A stretch of DNA of 64,000 nt from Antedon bifida (GCA_963402885.1 OY727100.1:1984001-2048000), one strand, 5' to 3'. Shown: positions 37,746-49,591, counted from the first letter of the stretch. The notes: generated by a model not told the origin, from the letters alone. Program-made: numbers and translations.

Positions 37746-37975
37746 TTGTTCAATGTCAGTTCGCTTATAGCAAGTTCTCGAAGTTTCTGAAGGTCACTAA
37801 ATGTCGTTAGCTTAAAGCCACCGTCGTTAGATCCCTCCGTAGCATTCCGAGAAGATTGGTTTGTGACGACCATGTCTAGTTGGCGGCATCCATCAACTGC
37901 GTACGTCCATGGATTAAAGAATAGAAGGATATGCATCGACGGTGACATCAAACGATTTTACAACGCGCTTGCCTA

Positions 37976-38480
37976 TACTAAAGCACTGCTGCCAATCAAA
38001 CAAACACGCTCATTGAACTCCGTGTCTCTAACCGCGGCCCTCTGTAAAACGCTGCGAATCAACTGTTACATTTTTTTGAGACCAAAACGTAACCATGTAG
38101 AAATCGTATGCGCAGTCTGAATGTTCTATTGACATGTCTGCGTCGATGATTAATTGACAACAAAAATATATTGCTGAACAATTCTGTTTTAGTTTCATCA
38201 CAATCGGACTACGAAAAGTTCACTTTCTTACCACTGGTAATTTTAAGTAGTTGGTAATAATAATAAAATATGCAATTTTTATATTTGAATTATCATTATT
38301 TGCCTGCCATCTTCTGTCATTAAAAATTGCGTTAATCTATAGAATATTAAATTATGCATTTGACCATGTATGTTGTTAGCGTGGCCGGTGTTCACACATA
38401 CAACAATCGTGTTTTTAATATATGGAAGCAGTGGTTTCTTCATAAATCTCCTTAATTATCGATGTGATTATATTTAAATT
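37976..38480. repeat. Direct repeat flanking exon block 2, right copy
   Basis: Partner of 33295-33825, with a few small indels. Confidence 0.8.
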
Positions 38481-38697
38481 GTAGTGCCTGGTGATTGGCT
38501 AGTGGTTATGTCATCCACATCACATCCAATCACCGGGCCTAATTGAATGAAAACAGCGATCCCTGATCCGAGATTGGCTGGCTATGTATAGTTGCGATAC
38601 GTTACCTAGCGGTCGTTTTGAAAAGTACACGCAGGGCAAACTTAATCACGAACAAACGAAGTACCTATTATTATTCACACAAGAAGTAAGACAACGG
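38480..38697 (+). promoter_or_regulatory. Possible promoter with CCAAT boxes and 5' exon
   Basis: Several GATTGG/CCAATC words lie at 38492-38570, two of them in inverted repeat, in locally GC-richer sequence. A good splice donor follows: ACAACG|GTGAGT at 38697. No coding exon could be linked, so this is a weak proposal. Confidence 0.25.
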
Positions 38698-39399
38698 TGA
38701 GTATATAGATCATGATTACACGTTGTATCTACTACACTTAAGATTAGCAGTATCAATGTCGGCAAATTATATGGTTTACTAGTAAGCCTAGAAGGCCTAG
38801 GCCTAGTATTCTTGCTGATTTTGTAATTTTACATGTAGGCTGAGACAACAAATAGTTATTGTCTCAGTGCAACAATATTTTCTATTTTCTAGATAAAAAA
38901 TAAGCAATCACCAGTTGTGTCTGCAAACGATTTGTAGGTAGCAGTAAAGTTTCTATGAAGGACCGGAAACCAAAGAACGCGCGAACGAAGCGTAGCCAAC
39001 AAGGTTAAATGTCGTTGCACAGTGTGCAGTAAACAATATATTAGGCACGCGACCGTTTCGTTGTTACCATGCGGTTAATTAAACTGTAACATTGTGGGCG
39101 GTCCGCGGTCTGTCGGCGAGAGTCAAGGAACCCTTGATCTCACGTCGATGCATATCCTTCTATTCTTTAATCCATGGTACGTCAGAGCACCAACATAAGT
39201 AATTGTACGCGTAGTATAGTAGCACTGACCATGTTATTGTTATCTATTTTTAATCTATTTTAAAATAACCGGTTAAATTGCGTTATGCAGCAGAAACAGA
39301 CCCCATGTGGCTTCATCAAACTCTATTGATCGTCTGAGGTACCGCTATTCTACAATACGGGAGTGACGATCACAAAGGATGCCGACCTGCTTAGTGGAA

Positions 39400-39446
39400 C
39401 CAGGGAGATGTAAAATAAATAATAAATTTATTTTACATCTCCCTGG
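39400..39446. mobile_element. Micro-hairpin insertion A, 47 bp
   Basis: Perfect 21-bp arms (CCAGGGAGATGTAAAATAAA...) with a 5-nt loop, flanked by TGGAA at 39395-39399 and 39447-39451. A nearby related sequence (39551-39575) reads through without the hairpin, giving an empty site. Confidence 0.7.
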
Positions 39447-39449
39447 TGG

Positions 39450-40430
39450 AACGCGACCAAGCTCACCACGTGGCTTTTATCAACTTGCTCCTTTTACACT
39501 TAATTAACTGTGACGCTAGAGATTGATAGTACACAAAGGATGTCGACGTATGCTTGGTGGAATGCGATCAAGCTGACGATGTGCTCCGACGTACTATTTT
39601 CAATATGAAAATGTGCAAACCATCGGTGATTGATGACCGTCGAAACGATACGTGTTTTTAAAATCTATTTAATTTAAAAAAATAAAAAAATCTTTAAAAA
39701 ATAGGGGGTGGAGGGAGGACGCCCCATACACCCCCGCTAGATCCGCCACTGGAATCGAATTTTTTTTCTCTATAGGCCTATGGCCGCAAAACGCATTTCC
39801 GGCTATTCTCTTTTGTTTATGAACTATAAGTTGGTGTAATTTCCAGCCCACAAATTTCAATTGCCGACCTTATATTGTCAGAGGACGGCATTCTCTTGCC
39901 GACCGAAATTATAGGCTAGATCCCTCCTCCTTTCAAGCCTCCTAGCAACAACATGGTACATTAGGGATCGTATCATTGAGACTTTAACAGGCATATTCAC
40001 CATCATGTGGTGTTTAGGTAAAAAAACATGGAATTAAGATGATCTCTGAATTCACTCAACCGTTGCATCTTGCACTTGCGTGTGAGCTGCATGCTTTCTC
40101 TATCAAGCAGCTGGCTGGGCACGTCACACGCACGCGGAGACCTGTGTAGGGGAATACCCTGTTATGTCAAGCAAACAACTATGCTCTGTGTACAGCTCGC
40201 TAGAGCTCCAGAACCACGATGTTCAGCAGTTATCAAATAGAACTTATCTTGTAAATTTTAGTTTTAGGTTTTTATATTTTAGTTAAAATATATATATATA
40301 TATATTAATTAAATTTATTAAGGCTTGACTAGGCCTGTAGTGAACAATCGTCGTGTTGTGTTAGCATGCCCAGCAAAAAAAAAGTGGGAGACCAAGCGGA
40401 ACTCGCTGTTCAGCGGGGGATCGTACGATC
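39450..40430. other. Spacer without recognised gene
   Basis: Contains an imperfect tandem copy of 39350-39420 at 39515-39600, an inverted 36-bp piece (39143-39178 region) of 37909-37944 just before, an (AT)n tract at 40290-40307 and a perfect palindrome CGGGGGATCGT/ACGATCCCCCG at 40414-40435. No gene. Confidence 0.5.
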
Positions 40431-40537
40431 CCCCCGACCCCCCCCCTGGTTACGGGCCTGTGTAAGAAAAAGACCAATATATGCGCATACTACGCGCTCC
40501 TGTCGTAAAAATAAATAAAATGTACCAGCTTGCGGAC

Positions 40538-43500
40538 CGGCTTGTCCTCAATTGATTTGGGTTTCTGGAAAAAAAAGAAAAAAAATAATCTCTTGAAACT
40601 TAACCTTAATATTACTTGTGCCTACGATATACTCGGTGATTGTTAAAAAATGTACGTTAATAGTATAATTACGGTTCTTTAAAGATGTATTGTCCCCCTG
40701 AACAAATAATTTTTAAAAATATTTTTGTTGAATAGGCCATTTTAATGATACATAAAAGTTATTCACTTTGAAATAAAATTTGATCGAAAAAAAAAATTAT
40801 TTACCTGAGAAAATCGTAATTTAAAGTAAAAAATAGTCAACCGGAAGTCGGTTGGCTGGCAGCCAGCTGGCTTCCGGTTTAATTTAACCCTTGACCTGAA
40901 TTAGCTTATGAATTATGCATATTGTATGATTCTTGCGCGTGTATGTGACCTCTAGGTCATCAGAAAAAAAATACGACGTGATATGACGAGACGACGATGT
41001 GGGAAAGTTCTGTAGTTTAACAACAAAAAAACAACTCCTACTTGAAGAAAAGACTATGGCTAGGCCCTAGCAGATTGGTAAGTAAGAACTGTAGTTTCTA
41101 TGGTGCAGCTTTGTTAGTTATAGGAAGCCTAGCTAGCCCATTACAGCTGTACTGGCTATCTAGTGTACTATCCCCTATCTATTGGCTAGGCCTAGAGTAG
41201 TAGCTAGTCTAGTAGTAGTAGTACTAGTGAGTGAGGGTTCACCCTGAGTGAGTAGCAGGCCTAGCTAATACTAATAGATACAACCTGTAAGCCTTATTAA
41301 TAGTTATTGCCAACCTAGCTTTAAATAGGATTAGGCCTATAACATTCATCTGTGAGCATGGAGTAAGGAATAAGGTTTTAGCATGGAGGTATAAAAATAA
41401 AATATTTTATACCTCCATGGTTTTATTGTGACTTGTGAATTTTGACACCACCAACTCGTCTTATTTTTAGTATAATACTATAATAATAGTCTTTATCATT
41501 ATTCATATCACTTTTCATTCATTTTAAAACATTTAATTTTCTTTTCTATGTAGAGTTTGTGATTATAAAAAATTATACATAAGAGCAGCGAAACTCAAAA
41601 AGCGAAAAACTTGTGAATGGCTGCCAAAAATAGAAAATAAGGTCACCACCAGGGCCAGGAGAGATTATGGTGCTTGGTTTTTCCTTCATGATTAATTAGA
41701 TTTTAATGCTAATATAAATTTGTGACAATTGTAACTAGGCCTATACTGTACATCCAATAATGTAATTATTTTAGAGAAAATGACCAAATAATCTAAGTTA
41801 AATATTTTTTGGAATGTGTACTTTACAGTACTTAGTACCGTTATGTTGAAAATTCTTCCAAAGCAATAACGTTCAAACCAACATTCACACAATTAAACTT
41901 TTTATGTACATATTTTAATAAAAAAAATGTCTTTCTTTTAATAGGTATTAACGCACTTGAATGAACAATATGAGCAAGTAGTGGAAAATGGTGAAGAAAT
42001 CAACACAAAATGTGGTAGCAACATTCACAATATTTATTTGAACGTTTCTTACTATGACACTTTAAAATGGATGAACAATCACAGAAGACAAGCTATTGCT
42101 GTAATGCCACAATCAACACATCAATTAATAGTTAATAAATTGTCAACAATAATGCAGAAATTCAATGAAATATACTAGTAATTAACTCATTTTTTACTGT
42201 ACTGTAAATCTTCACACATTAAAATTATAGTGATTTTATCTCATGTACTGTAGTAGTATTTTTTATTTATTTAATGCTGTATACAAATGTTATTGCTCGA
42301 ATTATGAAAACTATACAACATTTTAAAAGCTGGAAAACAACCAACACATTTGCCTAATGCTTTATGATAGTCATCCAATATTTATCTTGTGTTCCACTAC
42401 CGAGTCTACTGCCAGTTGCCTTTAAAATGCTGTATGGGTGTAACTTCTGTTCCAGTCTTCATTAGCTTAAGTCTATAAATTGAAAAACAATGATGTATAA
42501 ATACAAAAGTCAAATAGAAAAGTTAAATATTTCACAATTTATTGCATACATATAATTATTATTTCTGTACATGAATCTGAAGTTTTTAATTTGGGGTACT
42601 AATGTACAGTAAGGAATCCCTGAAAAGTGCATCTCCTCCCTCAAAAAGGCCTAGTCTAATTACTAGTGTTTTCGTTTTGGTTGCTATCAACAACAATCTA
42701 TTCTACCGTCAACTTCTTTGGTACTGTATGCTGATCATTTTCCAAATGTTCGTTTTGTGTCATCAGTTAGTCTTTTTTTAGACTTTAAAATTAATTCGAG
42801 CTCCAAATGTATATCAATGGTACATCAACATAGTAGGCCTATTTCCTGTAGCTAGTTGTGGAGTGATGGCTTAGCTAGGTGAGTACGATATATAGGACCT
42901 AGCTAGGCCTCAAAGTGGGTTCCCGTCTACTTTTCTGACCCGATTATCTGCCTGCCTACAGCTGCTGCTACACTACACTACACAGTAGTAAACTACAGTA
43001 CTAACTAGGCCTAGGCCCTACTAGATAGTAGAAGTAGGCTTATATTATAGCCCTAGCCTAGATAGCTAAGCCTATAACTATACGCCAAAAACTATTATAG
43101 GAGGATGTGTCATTCATCTAAAATAGAATTCTACTTAACCAGCAAATTAACGGCAGAGCTTTTTACATCATACGATCAGGGAAACCCCAGCACTTTCTTC
43201 TGTTCTTCGCACATGTTTATTTACGTGGTGAACAGATCGGATCTCCCCTGTTTGGATACTCATTAACATATCATGCATATTTATGAGCTGTTAGCTAACC
43301 ATCGTTATTTAGGAATTTCTGAGCTTATGAGTTCGAAAAAATGGTAAACTTATTTTGATTTTTTATAAGCGAAATCAATATTTTTTTCGGATTTTTTTTC
43401 GGCGAAAGTGAATAACTTTATTATAACTACAAAATGGTCTATTCAAAATTAGATTTTTTTCATCTTTATTTTTCATGTTTTGGGGGACAATACAATTTTA

Positions 43501-46500
43501 AGTCCATTTATTTCAAAATTCTACCACTTTAATTAATTTAATTTCCATTATGTTTTATAATAACTTCCAATTAAACACAATCTACAACAAATGATATTGC
43601 ATCATTGTATAATGTTTATTTCCAACAAAAATTAATATAAAAAAAAGAAGTACATATTTTTGATTGTCAGCGCGCATAATGTATTACGTAGGGCCATTTT
43701 TGCCCCATAGAAAGTTGACACTTGACATAATCCATTTATTTCAAAATTCTACCCTTTAATCCACAAATAGTCAGCCTCTAATCATGAATAATTTCTTTAT
43801 GTTTTATAATAACCTCCAATTAAACACAATCTACAACAAATGATATTGCATCATTGTTTAATGTTTATTTCCAAAAACAATTAATATAACATAACATAGG
43901 AAAGAACATATTTTTTGATTGGTCAAAAATGTACGTTAATAACAATGGCGTAACGAAGGTGCACATTTTTTTCGATCCAACTATAAAATTATTTTTTAAG
44001 GAATACACTGACTAACCTTTTCTTCCCTCGTTTGTTGTTTTTCAACTTCATCCTTGGCTTTTTTGTCAGCGTCGGCGGTTTGTTCTTTCATGTTTTCTTC
44101 TTTTTTCTATAGTAAAAAAACATTATTATTATTTTGTTTTATTCAATATATTACACAGAGGTGCCTCACAAGGTGGAACCACCTTATCTTCAAGGCGCCT
44201 CAGATAACAAATACAACTTTTTAATATTAAGTTAACAAGTTAATATTAAGAGGCGGACACAGGATTTTGAAATAGGTGGGTGGTGTGTGGTTACAGGAAG
44301 GGTGTTGCAAGCCGTCTAAAACATCCTAATTCTTATTAGCCGAAACGGCCCACTGTGGAAGTTAGTTTCAAAAGATGTTTAAACCAAACTAAATAATATA
44401 TTAGTCCAATTGGGATGGTATTTATTTGAATAAACGCCCAACACCTCCCCAATAAAACATCACTTAGAATAATCGACGCCCCACCCCCACCCATCTAATA
44501 AACGCCACGTTTTACACACAATATTGTATTATATTTATAACACAATTATACTATTTGTAGTATAATTTATTGGACTGTTATCTTTAATTTACCAAGCATT
44601 TGTTATTCTTTTTTACCACTTTTCATTAGAGGATTTTATTTGATTATAAATGTTACCATTATTAAAACTAAACAATTAGCCTAAACCAGGGAGTTCTAAT
44701 AACAACTCCCTGGCCTAAACGTATCCTTCGAATAAGCACCTCGCTCAAATGAACTCCGCCTCGCCACCTCCGTTCTATAACCCAAATAAACACTATACTT
44801 TAAAATGTTATTAATCATCTAATACACTGTGAAACAGAGTAGGTTTAGTTTTACGAATAATGGTAACCGACCGAAAACGTCCAAGCCAGAACCTCCTCCT
44901 AAAACCTTTTTACCCGATTATCATTCCGAAAACCATTGTCTATTCGTGAATTTGTCTGAACCAGAGGGTGAGCTCGCTTCGCTCACTCCCCCTCTAGTTC
45001 AGATAAATTCACGTGCTTAAAATTAGCAAATATAAAACATTTTAATACTATAACAAACGCTATTGATGTTAACAAATTACAAAGTTAGTGATCATAAATA
45101 GGATTCTTTTACATTTTTATAAAATGTTGTTATTATACATATAGATATATATATATTTTTCGAACAATTTCACATAAAAAAAACCTTTTACGGCCAATAG
45201 TTTTTGAGATATAGGAATGTGTACTACCAGGTACAGGTCAAATGTCAATAAAAAGATGTTTGGTCATTTTCGTGGAAAAATTCTTATTAGACTGAATAAA
45301 AACATATACCTTCAGATTAATTTGAGCCCTATTTAAAATCTGTTCAACTGCTAGTTACAGAGTTATATGGTATGTAGGTCAAAGGTCAAACCTGCCAAAA
45401 ATCATACTTTTTCATTTGAACAAATATTAACCAACATGCTTCAAATATTCATAAAACACAATGTTTACACTTTCTCCCATGATTTGCACACGAATGCACT
45501 TTTTGAAATAGGGTACACTAGATATCGGTTGAGCCAATGGCATGAATAACACTTTGTGTTTGTTTATGACCGTTTTATCGGACGCATAGCCTTATTATAA
45601 TAATAACTAATTAGAATGTACATTTTTTAGTGAGCTATTTAGCTCATGTTCGACGCACACTGTTATGTTATGTGAGGAAATTGACACGCGTGACAAACAA
45701 ACACACATCGCCACGTGAATTTTCCGGCGCACACTGTGTGTTATTCGTGTCAGTTGGCTCAGCTTAGCTTATAATAGCTATTAGCTATATACAGCGCTAG
45801 ATGATTTAGGCCACTGAAAATAAAACAAGGCCACAGCCATTAAGTCGCGTGCTACAATGCATAGTGATACCGGACCGACAGACAGACCGACAGACCGACC
45901 GACAGACCGACAGACAGACAGACAGACCGACCGACATAGTGAACTATACTGACCGAAATTACTGAACATGTTTAAAAATGTTGAAATGTTTAAAAACATT
46001 TATATTTTTTTAATTTACACGTGCGTAGCCTGTCACTTTTGACGTGCTCGTATAACGTAATTTCGAGTTGAAAAGTAAGTCAAGAAAACAGAAATCGGGC
46101 AAAAAGAGTGCGCAATAATATTTAACGCGCAGTGCGCGCGCAAAAATATGCGCACTCATGGCAATTTTGTAAACGCTTAAAATTGCCTGAAACGTACTCT
46201 TATTTCATCGAAAATAAATTTTGAAAATTTTAAGCGCGCGTACGCATGCGTTAGCGTACGCGCTACGCACGTAATTGTATTGCCATATGATGATTTATGC
46301 CCTGAAATTTATGAGTACCAAATTTTATTTAATTGTGATTCATGGTTGTGAAGATATGATTACAAACGTGATTTCGTTAAATCGTGCGTAGACCGCGTAA
46401 TTTTTTATTGCGCACCGTGAAAACTTAACCACATTGATTCCTGGCCATAAGGAATATACTGTGAAAAATTGACCTAGCTAGATTAAACTGATATCAAGAT

Positions 46501-46539
46501 AAGGTCAGAAAGCGATAAAACGCATAGTGATACCGGACC

Positions 46540-46582
<43 letters not shown>

Positions 46583-49158
46583 CAACCGACCGACCGACAT
46601 AGTGAACTATAGAGTCGCTTCCACGCGACTAAAAATTGATCCGATGGAATGATAAAAGCACGATTTTAATTTAAGGGCACAAACTAAAAAATGTAAAAAT
46701 AAATATATATGAACCTAATTGCAATATAAAAAATAAGTCGATTCTAATAATTTAAGGTGGAGCTCCACCCAGAACATTTCTATTTTCTGTTATTTAAAAA
46801 TGTCATCCCTCATACTTCATATTAAAAAAATCACGCCTTTTCATGATTTAGGGGATACCTTGTAATTCTTGTTTTTATAATAGGATGCCTGAATTGCTTT
46901 TCAGTCAGTCCTAAGCTTCCATATCGCTTGACTATTCTGTGACGTGAACAATACAATTTGTAGAGGATTTTTAAATTCTTAATGTGCGAGAAAACCCAGG
47001 AACGATAAAGCATTTTCGAACCCGCCCATGAATACACAGGCCTAAACAAGCTGAGGCTGAGTAGACGGCCTAGCTAGGCCTAGGACTAGCTTAAAATTAC
47101 AAGCAAGTTAATTAAGAATAAGATGATGCTTGCTGTTCATGATGTTATGTAAAACATACTAATATTTTTATCTCAAATATTACTTGGGCCTAAACAAATT
47201 GCATTCATTGTGTGTATAATCTATCATTTAGAATAAAATGATCACCTATTGTTAATGTATGAAATCTTTATTATTCTTTCTGTAGGGCCTAAAGATTTTG
47301 TGTAACAAATATCTCAAAAAGTTAAATGATCACAAAAATTTCACAATATCTTTCAAACAATTTAACTTAATTTTAACTCATCCGTGACGTCATTTTTACG
47401 CCATTTTGTGAAATCACATTATCAATCATATTTCTATAACAATAAAATTCACTATAAACTTCAGGTAATGGGTAAAAATATTATTATTATTCCCAAAATT
47501 AGTGCGCAAAAACACGCATACAAAATAAAATTTGTTGTACAAATCACAATTTTATTAGTACATTCACTGAATTTGAGTCCATTCCGACTTAAAATAACGC
47601 TATACGAGCTCATTAGAAATGACAAAAGTGCTGAAAATGGAAAAAAAATAAGGCATTTTTAAAGTGAATGTAATTCTTCAGAATGCATGATGACCCCCAA
47701 TTTATTCTGGAAGCCATTGAGGTGTAGATGTTAATTCTGTACACATTTGACGTAAAAAATGTTGTGACGTTATCATATGGCCACCTGAATTTAAAAATTA
47801 GGATTTTTTTTATCTTTTTTTGTAGGTTATCATATTCAACAGAGCGAATCTAGGTTATTTGAGCACAATTTTAGTTCGCTAAAATTTAGTATGTGCTTGC
47901 TAAATTAATTATCTTTTTCATGACTTGCCACAATTTTCATTTTGATGACGTCATCACGCGTAAAAACTTGAGTAACGTAGGTCGTGTATTTTCACCTTCA
48001 GCGTACATTTGAATATCTCACAGCTCTTCAGAATTAAAGCTGACCTTGATGATTACAATTTATTATGAAAGCTGATGAAATGTAGATATGAATTCATATA
48101 AAAATTAAGCCTATCGGATGTTGTGACGTTATGATATGGCCAGGTAAATTTAAAAAGTAGTTTTTTCATCTCTAGTCAAAGTTATACAATTTTCAAAGAG
48201 CGCGCACCGCGCTTCTACGTGCCATTTTTTCCCCCAAATCTTATATTTTTTTCTCAATTCATTATATTCGGAAATTGTCATCTTCAAGTTTATTTTGATA
48301 ACGTCATCATACCAAAACATTCGAAAATAATGTTGGTCCCGTAATTTCACCTATGTTACACTCTATATATAGAGTATACTATGACACATAATAGGCACCA
48401 ATCTGCACCATAAGCATATATTCATCAGGTCATAGAATTGCATAAATCAATATTTTGCAGTCATATTTAACGTACGTGCATGTTTTTTTTAAAATTAAAT
48501 AGTAAAATTATAAAAATGATCACTTATAATTCTTCAAAGTGACGAGTTAATTTAGTTTCATATAGGTTATGTGATGCACAGCGATCGTGAAGGAAAAACA
48601 AATAAAGTGCAAGCTTCAATAATAAATCCAATTCATTTTCGCGGGTCCGATCATCTTTCCTTTATTTTTAGAATGGATCGTATTTATGTTGGGCCCGGTA
48701 AAGAGCGCTATAATAAGTATTTTTATATTGCTATTATCATCTAAAATCCATCTAATTGTTGTTCAACAAATTGGACTATTTTGTACTTTGATAATCTTGC
48801 GACATTTAAGAGACAAAAGACATTTTTATTTCGTCAAACAGAAAAGTGAGATCAGCTTACCCAAGGTCCATCTTCAGCACAATGCTCAACATTTGTAATT
48901 GCAGACAGAATTTTCACAATTTGGCCAGCCTTCAGTTTGCAAGCCTTACTTAACAGCTCTTCGGAGGCCTTTTTGATCTTGTTAAGAGTAAACAGCTGTA
49001 AAAACAATGAACCAACATAATCTACTTTAATTTGTGAAAGGAAGATTGAGTAAAAACAGAACTGTTAATTCACTAACCTCTTGTTCTATTAGGACGTTTA
49101 TAGTTTTTTCCGTGACACCTTCATCTATCATTTGTTTATACAGTTTATTTTCCATTTT
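40538..49158 (-). CDS. Proximal exons of the unknown coiled-coil gene
   Basis: Minus-strand exons, all phase 0-0: 49078-49158 (27 codons, with the first ATG as codon 2: MENKLYKQMIDEGVTEKTIN...), 48861-48995 (45 aa helical, LFTLNKIKKASEEL...), 44017-44106 (30 aa coiled coil, KKEENMKEQTADADKKAKD...) and 40538-40564 (micro-exon KPKSIEDKP). They are paralogues of the 36282 and 21769 helical exons, the coiled-coil array, and the plus-strand micro-exon at 50169. Read on through blocks 2 and 1, the whole minus strand would give one 681-residue frame over 33 kb. The micro-exon donor here is GTCCGC, a poor match, so it may be skipped or dead. Separate shorter genes are equally possible. Confidence 0.5.
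41382..41419. mobile_element. Micro-hairpin insertion B
   Basis: 15-bp perfect arms CATGGAGGTATAAAA / TTTTATACCTCCATG. GTTTTA is present on both sides (41375-41380 and 41420-41425), with one extra G at 41381. Confidence 0.65.
41554..42178 (+). CDS. Possible two-exon small gene, unknown
   Basis: Exon 1 41554-41641 follows TTTCTATGTAG and ends AAG|GTCACC (weak donor). Exon 2 41945-42178 follows TTTTAATAG and ends with TAG. The frame joins exactly, giving ...CEWLPKIENK|VLTHLNEQYEQVVENGEEIN... and a C-terminus NKLSTIMQKFNEIY. ATTAAA, a possible poly(A) signal, follows near 42219. No start codon lies in exon 1, so an upstream exon is needed. I recognise no domain; the product would be small, hydrophilic and helical. 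It sits inside the intron region of the minus-strand gene, so it may equally be chance. Confidence 0.3.
42180..43480. other. Intergenic/intronic, no gene seen
   Basis: AT-rich to 42830, then a GGCCTA/TAGGCC-rich piece (42830-43085) and AT-rich again. No coding or known repeat signal. Confidence 0.5.
43499..43985. repeat. Two tandem copies of intron repeat
   Basis: 43499-43730 and 43731-43985 are related. The same family is at about 18146-18420, and at 52245-52500 in reverse. Shared words are CCATTTATTTCAAAATTCTA and GATATTGCATCATTG. It always lies beside an exon of the coiled-coil family, so it marks shared intron ancestry rather than an independent transposon. Confidence 0.75.
44686..44713. 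mobile_element. Micro-hairpin insertion C, 28 bp
   Basis: 10-bp perfect arms CCAGGGAGTT / AACTCCCTGG with an 8-nt loop, flanked by a 6-bp repeat CCTAAA at 44680-44685 and 44714-44719. It begins with the same CCAGGGAG as hairpin A. Confidence 0.7.
44946..45013. repeat. 68-nt near-perfect hairpin
   Basis: CGTGAATTTGTCTGAAC pairs with GTTCAGATAAATTCACG, and the inner parts AGAGGGTGAGC and GCTCACTCCCCCTCT also pair. No direct repeats flank it. Confidence 0.6.
45830..45950 (-). repeat. Short interspersed GTCGGTC element, copy 4
   Basis: Reverse orientation, with expanded GACAGACC tetramers and AAGTCGCGTGCTACAATGC at the edge. Confidence 0.65.
46020..46450 (+). repeat. Diverged copy of the 1.57 kb array family
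   Basis: Follows the order of the array unit: GTGCTCGTATA, GCGCGCAAAAAT, AATTTTAAGCGCGC, GAAGATATGATTACAAACGTG. Strongly diverged. It lies between GTCGGTC copies 4 and 5. Confidence 0.6.
46520..46632 (-). repeat. Short interspersed GTCGGTC element, copy 5
   Basis: Reverse orientation; starts CATAGTGATACCGGACC, with a long GACA run, and ends at GTCGCTTCCACGCGACT. Confidence 0.65.
46640..47215. other. Spacer without recognised gene
   Basis: The minus-strand frame at 46831-47049 shows no splice context or known motif. Nothing else is seen. Confidence 0.45.
47220..48560 (-). repeat. Single inverted copy of the 1.57 kb array family
   Basis: Near-complete reverse-orientation unit: it includes the AAATGATCACCTA arm (47234-47247), GATGACGTCATCACGCG (47944-47960), CGCGCTTCTACGTGCCA and the end at AATTCTTCAAAGTGACGAG (48527-48547). 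It is clearly diverged from the array at 1-6595. Confidence 0.8.
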
Positions 49159-49159
49159 C

Positions 49160-49591
49160 TATAAAGATATACAGCAGCGTTTAATGAGTGTTTACTGAAA
49201 ATATCTCAAAATGGGCAAAACCTAAATAATATGAACAGTTTCACCTTCACCAGGAATATGCTCATTAAGATTAACATTAACCAGTTACGTACCCCTTGTG
49301 TTGCTCTGAATGTCCGCCAGCACCAACTCAGCCGAACGTATCGTCGTCATTTTCGTGGTTATTATTGACATACCATAGTTTCTATGGATATACTAATCGA
49401 TTTCATTTCTGAGAAGATTGCATTATGGTTGCAATCTATAAAACTTACAGATTACACTTCCGTTGTTAACTCGTGGTAAACGCAAACATTGATAACACGG
49501 CATATGATCACCTGATCTCCAAATTTTGCCTAAAAACGAAACATCATTGAAAGCTACACACATTATTTTAGGTAAGCTGGTTTGTGTGATC
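49160..49591. promoter_or_regulatory. Head-to-head intergenic region of two paralogues
   Basis: The minus-strand ATG exon (49078-49158) and the plus-strand ATG (49592) lie ~430 bp apart. A possible minus 5' exon ends at donor GTACGT near 49290; its ATG (at about 49350, minus) is out of frame with the next exon. A shared bidirectional promoter is plausible, but no TATA or initiator is distinctive. Confidence 0.35.

Larger units (their letters stand above)
44110..45600. other. Spacer with hairpins and a diverged foldback arm
   Basis: No gene. 45170-45400 resembles foldback arm sub-repeats (GAGATATAGG, GGTCAAAGGTCAAACC). Two hairpins are listed separately. Confidence 0.5.

Noticed and set aside
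37709-37951. 80-codon minus frame (GGFKLTTFSDLQKLRELA) as an extra family exon
   Set aside because: Helix-like, but no GT donor after it and the paralogous sequence at 23960-24075 is frame-shifted.
49287-49349. MTTIRSAELVLADIQ... as the first coding exon of the minus gene
   Set aside because: Its only GT donor leaves phase 1, which gives an immediate stop in the next exon; kept only as a possible 5' untranslated exon.
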